This document shows, one piece after another, positions 8,847 to 16,995 of a DNA stretch of 64,000 nucleotides. Within the stretch, counting starts at the first letter, position 1, and every line of letters starts with the position of its first letter. Position numbers and translations under genes: made by a program. A model generated the notes under the pieces. That model did not search any database. It worked only from the letters and a program-made list of their open reading frames with translations, and had not been told where the DNA came from. The DNA comes from Sphingomonas sp. YR710 (lineage in GTDB: Bacteria; Pseudomonadota; Alphaproteobacteria; Sphingomonadales; Sphingomonadaceae): contig NZ_FMZJ01000017.1 in NCBI RefSeq assembly GCF_900101455.1, positions 23,759 through 87,758 of the forward strand, in the 5' to 3' direction.

Positions 8847-9395
8847 ATGCCCCCCGTGCTGGCTATGCTGGCAACGATCGCCGCGCAGGCAGGAGGGGTG
8901 GTGGCGGCGCCAAGTGGTGCGCCGGTCGTCGCAGCCGCAACGGGCAATCACATCCTGCGCGCCGGCACAGCAGTGCCGTTGCAGACGCTCGTTTCGCTCG
9001 ATACGCGCACCAATCATCAGGGCGATCGCTTCGCGCTGATGGTTGCTGAGGATGTCCAGGCTGGCCCTTGGACGGTGATCCCTAAAGGCAGCCGCGCGAT
9101 AGGTGAGATTGCGCGGCTTATGCCACGTTCGTCGCTCGGCGAATCGGGAAGAATGGAATTCATGCTCCTCTACGTCGATGTGGGTTCCGCGCGCATTCGC
9201 CTCGATGGCCGCGCCGGTGCCTCCGGACGTGGGGCGGTTGCCGACAGCGTGGCTACCACCGCCTTTGCCTATGCTTTCGCTCCCTTCGTGACGGGCAAAA
9301 GCGCGGTGCTGCCTGCCGGGTCTCTTATGATCGGCTATGTGCAGCACGATCTGCCGATCGAGCCCGCGAAGGTTGCCGCCATCTCAAGCCGATAG
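8847..9395 (+). CDS. Secreted hypothetical protein, paralogue B
   Basis: A 182-aa protein with the same architecture as the gene before it: a hydrophobic N-terminus, GDRFALMVAEDV, VIPKGSRAIGEI, LLYVDVGSARIRLDGR, a hydrophobic stretch and a final GYVQHDL. ATG 8847 is chosen because the hydrophobic signal-like segment begins there; its ribosome site is weak and the frame is open back to 8790, so the start is uncertain. Its end lies 55 bp before the tRNA-Arg gene on the opposite strand. Function unknown. Confidence 0.7.
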   Translation: MPPVLAMLATIAAQAGGVVAAPSGAPVVAAATGNHILRAGTAVPLQTLVSLDTRTNHQGDRFALMVAEDVQAGPWTVIPKGSRAIGEIARLMPRSSLGESGRMEFMLLYVDVGSARIRLDGRAGASGRGAVADSVATTAFAYAFAPFVTGKSAVLPAGSLMIGYVQHDLPIEPAKVAAISSR

Positions 9396-9450
9396 CGGCT
9401 TACCGTTACGGGCATTGCGAGGTGGTTGCGATCATTGACGATCGGCGAAA

Positions 9451-9527
9451 TGGTGCCCCGAGAGAGACTCGAACTCCCGACCTGCGGTTTAGGAAACCGT
9501 TGCTCTGTCCTGCTGAGCTATCGGGGC
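9451..9527 (-). tRNA. tRNA-Arg (anticodon CCT)
   Basis: A 77-nt cloverleaf including an encoded CCA. The acceptor stem GCCCCGA pairs with TCGGGGC, the D arm GCTC/GAGC and T arm GGGAG/CTCTC are intact, and the loop TTCCTAA gives anticodon CCT. It reads arginine AGG codons. Confidence 0.95.
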
Positions 9528-9639
9528 AACCGCGCTGCTCCTACGGTGCCGCGCGGGGCGGGTCAATCGGGTGAGGCGTGCCGATCAGGGGCGCCCTCGT
9601 CCGAGGGCCGATGGGAAAGAGAAGAAGACCCTCACCCAA

Positions 9640-9661
9640 CCTCTCCCGCAAGCGGGAGAGG
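9640..9661. repeat. GC-rich hairpin between tRNA-Arg and the MaoC-like gene
   Basis: CCTCTCCCGC and GCGGGAGAGG form a 10-bp perfect stem with a 2-nt loop, followed on the plus strand by GTGTTAGATTTT. It may act as a terminator for the minus-strand gene that ends at 9709 or be a single REP-like unit; related G/C-rich palindromes occur in pairs near 45.5 and 62.7 kb. Confidence 0.4.
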
Positions 9662-9708
9662 TGTTAGATTTTCGCGTAGACGCGGGAAAGGCCCGATGCC
9701 GGCCCCGG

Positions 9709-10539
9709 TCAGCAGCTTATCGTCGCCGCCATGTTCCGCCCGCCGCCTTGTTCGGTCCACAGGTTCGCGCCGGTGTCGGTCGGCTCGCCGCATATGTGGA
9801 GCAATGTGCCGTCGAACGCCGGCTGTGCCCCGCGAAATTCGAAGCCTGTTATGGGCCTGTCGAGGTGGCGGGCGGCGAGATCGGCCATCAGCGTGGCCTG
9901 GAGCGGGCCGTGGACGACCAGAGCCGGATAGGCTTCCTCGTCCATCGCATAAGGCCGGTCATAATGGATGCGATGCCCGTTCATCGTGAGCGCGGAGTAA
10001 CGGAACAGCAGTAGCGTGTCCGGCATGATATCGCGCCGCCAGCAAGGGCTCGGCGTCCCGGCATCGCCGCGCGGAAGGCTCATCGATCCGGGCGCCGCGG
10101 CATCGCGATAGACGATATCCTGCTCCTCGATCACGGCAGAGCCACCGGCGCCCGACAGCGCATGGCGGACGGTGACGAACACAAGATTGCCGCTGCGGCC
10201 GCTCTTGGCCTCGACCTTCATTATCGTCGAGACACGGGTTACCGTCTCGCCGACGAGCAGCGGCTGCAGGAATTGGAGCCGGCCGCCGGCCCACATCCGC
10301 CTCGGGAGCGACACCGGGGGCAGGAAACCGCCACGCGCGGGATGGCCGTCGACGCCGACACCCGCTGGCGGGCGCACGTCCCAGAAATAGAGCCAGTGGT
10401 GGAGCAGGGGCAGCGGCGCGCCCGGCGCCAGCGGAACGGTTTCGCCAAGCGCGGTCCGCAGCGCGTTGGTCCGCGCCGGTTCGAGGACATCGCTGGCCGT
10501 CTCTTCACGGCCAACCCAGGCGGAAAAATCTTCGCTCAT
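9709..10539 (-). CDS. MaoC/FAS1-like acyl dehydratase
   Basis: A 276-aa double hot-dog protein. The N-terminal half contains HHWLYFWD and GGFLPPVSLPRRMWAGG; the C-terminal half has FRYSALTMNGHRIHYDRPYA, the hydratase-2 signature in which Asp and His act on an enoyl- or mesaconyl-thioester. Homologues of this size are annotated as mesaconyl-C4-CoA hydratase or HTD2-like 3-hydroxyacyl-thioester dehydratase. It stands alone, 61 bp beyond the end of the RND gene on the same strand, so it may be read through from the efflux operon. The precise thioester is unknown. Confidence 0.85.
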   Translation of the reverse strand: MSEDFSAWVGREETASDVLEPARTNALRTALGETVPLAPGAPLPLLHHWLYFWDVRPPAGVGVDGHPARGGFLPPVSLPRRMWAGGRLQFLQPLLVGETVTRVSTIMKVEAKSGRSGNLVFVTVRHALSGAGGSAVIEEQDIVYRDAAAPGSMSLPRGDAGTPSPCWRRDIMPDTLLLFRYSALTMNGHRIHYDRPYAMDEEAYPALVVHGPLQATLMADLAARHLDRPITGFEFRGAQPAFDGTLLHICGEPTDTGANLWTEQGGGRNMAATISC

Positions 10540-10600
10540 CGCCGATCTCGATCTCCAATGTGCCGGTCGCGCGCCGGGTGGTTTGTGGCACGGCCTATCG

Positions 10601-13600
10601 CTATGGATGCGCGCTCACAACACCTTCTTCGGTCGGGTCGATCGGATCGTCGTCGCCAGGTGCGCGCGGCGTAGCGAAGCGGGCGAGGCGGGGGCGCAGG
10701 CGGCATTCGATACGCTCGATCAGTTCATACACCACAGGCACGAGCAGCAAGGCCAGCACGGTCGAGCTGAGCAGGCCACCGATCACCGCCACCGCCATCG
10801 GCTGGCGGAAGCTCGATCCCTCACCCAGGCCGATTGCCGTCGGCAGCATGCCCGCGGCCATCGCGACCGAGGTCATCACGATCGGGCGCGCACGCACGCG
10901 GCAGGCGTTGATGATGGCATCGCGCTGCGACTGGCCGGCCCGTTCGTCCTCGATCGCAAATTCGACGAGCAGGATCGAATTCTTGGCGGCAAGGCCCAGC
11001 AGCATCAGCATGCCGATCAGCACGGGCAAGGTGATCGCGAGCCCCATCAACTTGAGCGCGATAAACGCGCCGATCAGGGTTAGCGGCAGCGCAGAGATGA
11101 TCGTGATCGGCTTGAAGAAGCTGCGGAACAGCAACACCAGCACGCCGTAGATCAGGCCGATGCCCGACAGCATCGTGATGATGATGTTGCCGAACAGCTC
11201 CGTCATCGCCTCGGTATCGCCGGTTTGGGCGAGGTGCACGCCCGGCGGCAGGTGGCGCATGATCGGCAGCTTGTTGACCTCCTTGAGCGCCTGGCCGAGC
11301 GTGACATTGTTGAGATCTGCCTTCACCGAAACGCGCCGTTCGCGATCATAACGGACGATCTGGCCGGGGCCTTCTCCCAGCGACATATCGGCAACGCTAC
11401 CCAGCGTGGTGGTCTTGCCGCTGAGGGTCGGCAGGCGCAGGCTGGAAATCACATCGGGATTTTCGCGATCGGGCTGCGACAGGCGGATGCGGATCGGAAT
11501 GCGCCGTTCCTGCGTGGAGAATTTCGCGACGTTCGCATCGATATCGCCGATCGTGGCAACGCGCATCGCCTGTGCGATCGTCCGTGCCGAAACCTGCAGG
11601 CGGGCGGCTTCGCCGGGCCGCGGGCGGATCACCAGTTCGGGAGCGGCCGGCGGCGGGGCGGGGCGGGGTTCGAGAACCTGCGGAAGGCCCCGCATCTGGC
11701 GCACCAGTTCGAGCTGCGCGTGCGCCAGCGCGGCGCTGTCATTGCCCGTCAGCACGACCTCCAGACCGACTTGGCCCAATCCGCCGCCTTCGGTGGCGAT
11801 ACGGACATCGGGTACGGCCCGCAGCAGGCCGGTCAGCGATCGCTGGAATTGATCTGTGGTCATCGAGCGCTGATGCTTGAGGATCACGGTCATATGGCCT
11901 GAGAAGAGCGACCCTTCCGCACCGACCTGCGCAAAGACGCGTTCGACGTCCGGCTGCGCCTCGATCGATTTCGTGACCTGATCAATGGCGCGTTCCATCT
12001 GTGCCAGCGTCGCGCCCTGCGGACCTTCGACCGACAGATAGGCGATACCGGTGTTGCCGATCGGATTGAAGCCGGTCGGCAAGGTCGTCGCCAGCGCCAG
12101 CGATCCGGCCAGCATCGCCGTGCCCACGCCCAGCGCCGGCCAGGGATGCGCCAGATTCCAGTCGAGCGCCTTTTCATAGAAGCGCGGCACCGGCCGATGC
12201 GGCTGCGATGGTTTCGCCGTCAGGAAATAAGCGGCGAGCACAGGCGTGAGGAAGCGGGCGACCACCAGCGAGAACAGCACCGCCATCGAGACTGTGAGGC
12301 CGAATTCGCGGAAGAACTGCCCCATTTCGCCGGGCATGAACGATACGGGCGCGAACACGGCGACGATGGTGGCGGTGGTCGCGATCACCGCGAGGCCGAT
12401 CGAGTCGGCACCGATCAGCGCCGCGCGATAGGGGCTGGCGCCCGCTTCGATCCGCTTCTCGATATTCTCGATTTCGACGATCGCGTCATCGACCAGGATG
12501 CCGATCACCAGGGTCAGGCCCAGCAGGGTGACGTTGTTGAGGCTGAAGCCGAACATCACCATGGCCGCGAACGTCGGCACCAACGACAAAGGCATGGCGA
12601 GTGCGGCGATGATCGTCGCGCGCCAGCTTCGCAGGAACAGATAGACGATCAATGCGGCAAGCAGCATGCCCTCGATCAGCACCTGCATCGTCGCGGCGAA
12701 ATTGCGGCGCGTATAATCGACGGTGGAGACGATCTTGGTGAAGGTGATGCCGGGATTCGCGGCCTCGAGCGCGGCGACGGCCTTCTTCACCCGATCTTCG
12801 GTGCTGACATCGCTGGCGGCCTTGGTCTTGCTGACCTGGAACGCGACGACGGGCCGGCCGTCAAGGCGCGCGAACGAGCGTTGCTCGCTGGCGCCATCGT
12901 CGATCGTGGCGATGTCGCTGAGCCGGACATAACCGCCGGTCGCGATCGGGATCGTGGTGGCGGCGATCGCGGCGACGTCAGTGGCTTCGCCGAGTACGCG
13001 GATTGTCTGTTCCGCGCCGCCGAGATTGGCGCGGCCGCCGGTGTCGTTGAGGTTGGTCGCGGTAAGCGCGGTGTTGACCTGCGCCGCGGTGATCTTAAAC
13101 GCCGCGAGCCGGGCCGGATCGAGCGTGACGTTGATCTCGCGGGATATGCCGCCGACCCGGGCGACCTGCGATACGCCGGATTGCGCCTGCAGCGCGCGGG
13201 CGACGGTGTTGTCGACGAACCAGGAGAGTTGGGCCGTCGTCATCGCCGGCGCCGATATCGCATAGGTCGTGATCGGCAGCGCGGCGATATCGAGCCGCCG
13301 TGTCGTCGGGGGATCGATCCCTGCGGGCAGCTGCACACGCGCCTGCTCCACGGCGGTGCGGACGTCGTCGGTCGCCTTCTGCAGGTCGGTTCCGAGTTCG
13401 AACTCGGCGGTCGTGCTCGACGTCCCCAACGACACGGTCGACGATATGTGGCGCAGCCCCGCAATGCCCGCGAGCGCATCCTCGATCGGGCGGGTGATCT
13501 GCGATTCCACCTCCGCCGGCGCCGCTCCGCTTTGCGTCACCGATACCAGGACGATCGGAAATTCCACGTTCGGATATTGTTTGATGGGCAGCTTCAAATA

Positions 13601-13690
13601 TGAGACCAGCCCCGCCAGGGTCAGTGCAATGATGATCAGGACGACAGGCGTGGGGTTGCGGATCGCCCAGGCGGAGACGCGGATCGTCAT
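10601..13690 (-). CDS. RND multidrug efflux permease (HAE1 type)
   Basis: A 1029-aa inner-membrane proton antiporter. TM4 carries the proton-relay pair in GILVDDAIVEIENI and TM10 the lysine of AAKNSILLVEFA, as in AcrB. The N-terminus has IRNPTPVVLIIIALTLAG, the first TM helix, and the porter-domain stretch IKQYPNVEFP follows, typical of HAE1 pumps. I start at ATG 13690, which overlaps the stop of the adaptor gene by 4 bp; the frame upstream is antisense to the adaptor. It forms a tripartite pump with the next two genes. Substrates probably include hydrophobic compounds, but this is inference. Confidence 0.96.
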   Translation of the reverse strand: MTIRVSAWAIRNPTPVVLIIIALTLAGLVSYLKLPIKQYPNVEFPIVLVSVTQSGAAPAEVESQITRPIEDALAGIAGLRHISSTVSLGTSSTTAEFELGTDLQKATDDVRTAVEQARVQLPAGIDPPTTRRLDIAALPITTYAISAPAMTTAQLSWFVDNTVARALQAQSGVSQVARVGGISREINVTLDPARLAAFKITAAQVNTALTATNLNDTGGRANLGGAEQTIRVLGEATDVAAIAATTIPIATGGYVRLSDIATIDDGASEQRSFARLDGRPVVAFQVSKTKAASDVSTEDRVKKAVAALEAANPGITFTKIVSTVDYTRRNFAATMQVLIEGMLLAALIVYLFLRSWRATIIAALAMPLSLVPTFAAMVMFGFSLNNVTLLGLTLVIGILVDDAIVEIENIEKRIEAGASPYRAALIGADSIGLAVIATTATIVAVFAPVSFMPGEMGQFFREFGLTVSMAVLFSLVVARFLTPVLAAYFLTAKPSQPHRPVPRFYEKALDWNLAHPWPALGVGTAMLAGSLALATTLPTGFNPIGNTGIAYLSVEGPQGATLAQMERAIDQVTKSIEAQPDVERVFAQVGAEGSLFSGHMTVILKHQRSMTTDQFQRSLTGLLRAVPDVRIATEGGGLGQVGLEVVLTGNDSAALAHAQLELVRQMRGLPQVLEPRPAPPPAAPELVIRPRPGEAARLQVSARTIAQAMRVATIGDIDANVAKFSTQERRIPIRIRLSQPDRENPDVISSLRLPTLSGKTTTLGSVADMSLGEGPGQIVRYDRERRVSVKADLNNVTLGQALKEVNKLPIMRHLPPGVHLAQTGDTEAMTELFGNIIITMLSGIGLIYGVLVLLFRSFFKPITIISALPLTLIGAFIALKLMGLAITLPVLIGMLMLLGLAAKNSILLVEFAIEDERAGQSQRDAIINACRVRARPIVMTSVAMAAGMLPTAIGLGEGSSFRQPMAVAVIGGLLSSTVLALLLVPVVYELIERIECRLRPRLARFATPRAPGDDDPIDPTEEGVVSAHP

Positions 13691-14766
13691 CGGGCCACCT
13701 GCGGTTTCACCGTATCGCCTTCGAGCACGAAGCCCTGGCCGCCGGTGAGGATGCGGGTGCCGACCGAGGGGCCGGCCTCGAGCGCGATCCATCCGCCCGA
13801 ACGTATCCCGACCTTGACCGGCGTGACGTGGACGCGATCGGCCTTGTCGAGCGCCATCAGGCTTGCCCCCGATGCATCGTAGCGGATTGCGGCTTCCGGG
13901 ACAGCGGGTGTGTCGTGCTGCGCCACCGCAAGCCGCACATTGGCAAAGCCGCCGGGGCGCAGATCGCGATCGGGGGCCATCAGTACGCGCGTTCGCCCGA
14001 GCTTGGTCTGCGGATCAATCTCGGCGCTTACCAGCCGCACCCTGGCCGAAACCTCGCGGCCGGATGCCAGGATCACCGTAGCGCGCATGCCGGGGCGGAT
14101 GAGCGGCATCGATCGTTCCGGGACTTCGGCATCGACCTCGACCAGATTGTCGCGTTCGATCCGGAACATGATCGTGGCAGGCGCGGCGATGTCGCCGGGC
14201 CGGACGGCGCGCGACAGGACCCGGCCGGCGACCGGCGCGCGGATCGTCATCAGATCCTGCTTGACCATCAGCGACTGGAGCGCCGCCTTGGCCTGCGCGA
14301 CATTTGCCTCGGCGGTGCGGGCGGCCAGGCCGCGTTCGGCAATCGCTTCTGCCGACAGGATGCCTGATTGCTCGAGACCCGCGACGCGAGCGGCCTCCGC
14401 GCGGGCCTTGTCGGATGCGATGCGCTGTTGGGCCAGTACCGCGCGCTGCTGGGCAATATCGGCGCGCAGCAATATATCGTCGAGGCGGGCGAGGGGCTGT
14501 CCCTTGCGGACCTGATCGTCCTGATCGACGAACACCTGCGCCACCGGATAGCCGGAAAGCTGGCTCGCGACCGCGGCCTCCTCGCGCGACACCAGCACGC
14601 CGGAAAGCGCGAGATCGTTGCTCATCGACCGGGCTGTGACCAGGGCCGCGCTGACGGCACGCGGCGCCGATGCTGCGCGCGTCGCATCGGCATCCTGCTT
14701 GTTCTGGCTGGAGCAGCCAGCCAGCAGGAGCGGAAACGCCAGCAGCGGAAGAAGGATGTGGCGCAA
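13687..14766 (-). CDS. RND efflux periplasmic adaptor lipoprotein
   Basis: A 359-aa membrane-fusion protein. The N-terminus ends in the lipobox LLAGC (Cys18), so it is lipid-anchored. The lipoyl half-domains are visible as VSREEAAVASQLSGYPVAQVFV and the matching VKQDLMTIRAPVAGRVL (given here in parts: VASQLSGYPVAQVFV; MTIRAPVAGRV), flanking a helical hairpin rich in Ala, Gln and Arg. It links the permease to the outer-membrane channel. It lies 2 bp downstream of the channel gene and overlaps the permease gene by 4 bp. Confidence 0.95.
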   Translation of the reverse strand: MRHILLPLLAFPLLLAGCSSQNKQDADATRAASAPRAVSAALVTARSMSNDLALSGVLVSREEAAVASQLSGYPVAQVFVDQDDQVRKGQPLARLDDILLRADIAQQRAVLAQQRIASDKARAEAARVAGLEQSGILSAEAIAERGLAARTAEANVAQAKAALQSLMVKQDLMTIRAPVAGRVLSRAVRPGDIAAPATIMFRIERDNLVEVDAEVPERSMPLIRPGMRATVILASGREVSARVRLVSAEIDPQTKLGRTRVLMAPDRDLRPGGFANVRLAVAQHDTPAVPEAAIRYDASGASLMALDKADRVHVTPVKVGIRSGGWIALEAGPSVGTRILTGGQGFVLEGDTVKPQVAR

Positions 14767-14768
14767 GG

Positions 14769-16187
14769 TCAGTTCCCTTTGATCTGATCAGGGGCCCAGC
14801 CGCCGCCCAGCGCCTTGAACGCGGTAACGGCATCGGTGAGCGTATCGGTCTTGACGGCGACCAGCGCGATGCGCGCGGCGCGCCACGCCTGTTCGGTTTG
14901 CAACAAGGTATCGAGGCTGACGAAGCCGGCCTTGTAGCCGCGCTGCTGCGCGCTGAAGGCGAAGCCCGCGCGTTGCTCGGCGAAATTCAGCCGATCGAGC
15001 CGTTCGAGATCCGCGCTGAGGCTGGTCAGGCTCTTTTCGGCATCGCCATAAGCGGATTGCACGGCATGTTCATAGGCGATCACCGCCTGTTCGTCCCGTG
15101 CTGTCTGCACGCCGATCTGCGCCAGCAGCCGCGCGCGATCGAGCACGGGGACGAACAGGCCGGCGGCCAGCGTCCAGGCGGTTTCGGTATAGCCGAGAGG
15201 GTTCAGCACGCGCGTGATCGAAGCGCCGGGCTGCAAAGTGAGGCGGGGGAACAAGGCGAGCTGGTTCAGCCGCAGCGTCCCTGCCGCCGATTGCAGCCGC
15301 TGTTCGGCCTCGCGGACATCGGGGCGGCGGGCCATCACCTCGCCCGGTGTCAGCGTGGGTGGGCGAGGCGGCACCGGCAGCGCGGTGTCGATGGACAGGC
15401 TCTCGAGCGGATCGGTCCCGCGGCCGAGAAGAACGAGCAATGTCCGGCGGGCATTGGCGAAGCGCGCGCGCAGGTTCAGCAGATCGGACTGCGCATTGGC
15501 CAATTGGGTGTCGAGCCGCGCCGAATCCGATTCCGATCCGATTCCGCTCGAGACCCGCAACCGGCCGACGCGGGCGAGATCCTCGGCGATCCGCAGGGTT
15601 TGTTCGGCTTCGGCGATTTGTGCCGCCAGTCCGCGCGTGCCGAACAATTGCGATGCAACGCTGGCGGCGAGGCTGAGGCGCGTCGCTTCATAGTCGAAGC
15701 GGATCGCGGCCAAATCGGCGTCGGCAGTGCGCTTGGCGGCGGCGCGGCGGCCGAACAGATCGACCTCCCAGCTGATATTGAAGGCGCCGCTGGCGACATC
15801 GGCCTTGCCGGCGCCCAGGGCCGTCGCTTCGGCCGCCGGCAGGCCATCGATGCTTGTGTCGCCGTGGCTGATCGAACCGTTCGGATTGCCTTGCAGATCA
15901 TAGGGGGTCAGCGCGCCGCGGCGTACGGCCTCCGCCTCGCGCAGTCGGGCAAATGCGGTGCGCGCGTCGGGCGCCGACACCAAGGATTGGTCAATCAGCG
16001 CCGTCAGTTGCGGATCGTTGAACGCCTGCCACCAGCGATCGATCGGCAGCGCGGAAGCGGGGACAGGGGCCGGCTGCGGCGTTTCAAAACGGGCCGGAAC
16101 GGCGACCTGGGGTTCTGGCAGGCGATTGGATACGCAGCCGGCGAGCAACGACGCAGACAGCAGCGGCAGGACGAAACGCGCCATCAT
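14769..16187 (-). CDS. NodT-family outer-membrane efflux channel
   Basis: A 472-aa TolC-like channel protein, anchored through the lipobox LLAGC (Cys18). The segment PIDRWWQAFNDPQL just after the anchor and the repeated helical motifs ending in the second half (LNQLALFPRLTLQPGAS) mark the NodT branch. It is the first structural gene of the efflux operon and its ATG overlaps the TetR stop by 4 bp. The product forms the exit duct of the RND pump. Confidence 0.95.
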   Translation of the reverse strand: MMARFVLPLLSASLLAGCVSNRLPEPQVAVPARFETPQPAPVPASALPIDRWWQAFNDPQLTALIDQSLVSAPDARTAFARLREAEAVRRGALTPYDLQGNPNGSISHGDTSIDGLPAAEATALGAGKADVASGAFNISWEVDLFGRRAAAKRTADADLAAIRFDYEATRLSLAASVASQLFGTRGLAAQIAEAEQTLRIAEDLARVGRLRVSSGIGSESDSARLDTQLANAQSDLLNLRARFANARRTLLVLLGRGTDPLESLSIDTALPVPPRPPTLTPGEVMARRPDVREAEQRLQSAAGTLRLNQLALFPRLTLQPGASITRVLNPLGYTETAWTLAAGLFVPVLDRARLLAQIGVQTARDEQAVIAYEHAVQSAYGDAEKSLTSLSADLERLDRLNFAEQRAGFAFSAQQRGYKAGFVSLDTLLQTEQAWRAARIALVAVKTDTLTDAVTAFKALGGGWAPDQIKGN

Positions 16188-16789
16188 CGGGATCCATAAG
16201 CTGCGAGAAACATGCGTACCGCCGAATCGGCCGAGGCATCCATTTCCACGTCGGTGAAGCTATCGCGTTCGCCAAACAACAACCGCGTCGGCAGGTTTCC
16301 GTAGAGGAGCGCCCGCAAATGCCTAGCCATTTCCTCACAATTTCCGCATTGCAACAATTCCCGTCCTTGGGCATCGCGCAATATTTCCGTCAGGTACGGC
16401 CATATATTGATCTCGGAATTATTCAATAATGGCTGAGTGATAGACCGCAGCTCCGTCTTCTCTACGAGAATGAGCCGCTGGACGGCTATCGATCGTTCGC
16501 TGCAATGCAACCGGAGATAGGCGCGGGCGAATGCAGCCAGTCTGTCAGGCAGCGGCATTTCCGTATTGAGGGTCTGAAGCAGCGTTTCGGTCACCGGCGC
16601 TGCTGCCTGCGCCAGCATCGAGCCGAACAAATCGCCCTTAGATCGGAAATAGTTGTAAATGGTGGCTTTCGAACTGCGCATGCGCGTGGCGACATGCGAA
16701 ATCGTGGTCTCGTGATAGCCGCGCTGACGGAATTCGACCGCCGCCGCATCCAGGATCTCGCGACGCTTTGCTTCGGTCTTGATGCGCAT
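16184..16789 (-). CDS. TetR-family regulator of the efflux operon
   Basis: A 201-aa repressor-type protein. The HTH lies at about residues 25-50 (TTISHVATRMRSSKATIYNYF), with a C-terminal ligand domain resembling the AefR-like class. It is the promoter-proximal gene of the NodT-MFP-RND operon and overlaps the channel gene by 4 bp, so it likely represses its own operon and is released by a pump substrate. A perfect 14-bp palindrome lies 15 bp upstream of its start, at 16804-16817. AAGGCGG precedes the ATG. Confidence 0.92.
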   Translation of the reverse strand: MRIKTEAKRREILDAAAVEFRQRGYHETTISHVATRMRSSKATIYNYFRSKGDLFGSMLAQAAAPVTETLLQTLNTEMPLPDRLAAFARAYLRLHCSERSIAVQRLILVEKTELRSITQPLLNNSEINIWPYLTEILRDAQGRELLQCGNCEEMARHLRALLYGNLPTRLLFGERDSFTDVEMDASADSAVRMFLAAYGSR

Positions 16790-16803
16790 GGGCCGCCTTT
16801 TCA

Positions 16804-16817
16804 GTACCCGTGGGTAC
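16804..16817. promoter_or_regulatory. Palindromic operator candidate for the efflux TetR
   Basis: GTACCCGTGGGTAC has two perfect 6-bp arms around a 2-bp centre, 15-28 bp upstream of the TetR start codon. This is the usual size, symmetry and place for an AcrR/TetR autoregulatory operator that would also control the efflux genes transcribed with it. Confidence 0.5.
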
Positions 16818-16903
16818 GCTTATCGGCCGGTTCATGTCCAGAGGCTTGTTCGAAAAAGCTACGTATCCCGCCATTCGCATAGTGATGCGGCGCAAGGCCA
16901 CTC

Positions 16904-16933
16904 GCGTCATACCGGCCTTCGCCGGTATGACGC
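16904..16933. repeat. 13-bp stem hairpin between the TetR and BVMO genes
   Basis: GCGTCATACCGGC (16904-16916) pairs perfectly with 16921-16933 around the tetraloop CTTC. It lies just upstream of the TetR gene and 63 bp before the 3' end of the monooxygenase gene. The form is that of a genome-wide short palindromic repeat or a terminator for the minus-strand monooxygenase gene if read leftwards; no T-run follows. Confidence 0.45.
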
Positions 16934-16995
16934 TGGAGGCTAAGCGACCTTTTGATGTCTCAGCGACTCCCAGGCCAAACGCCGGTGGGTACGCC

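Noticed and set aside
14670..16199. 509-codon plus-strand frame opposite the NodT gene
   Set aside because: Antisense shadow in a third-position GC-rich gene.
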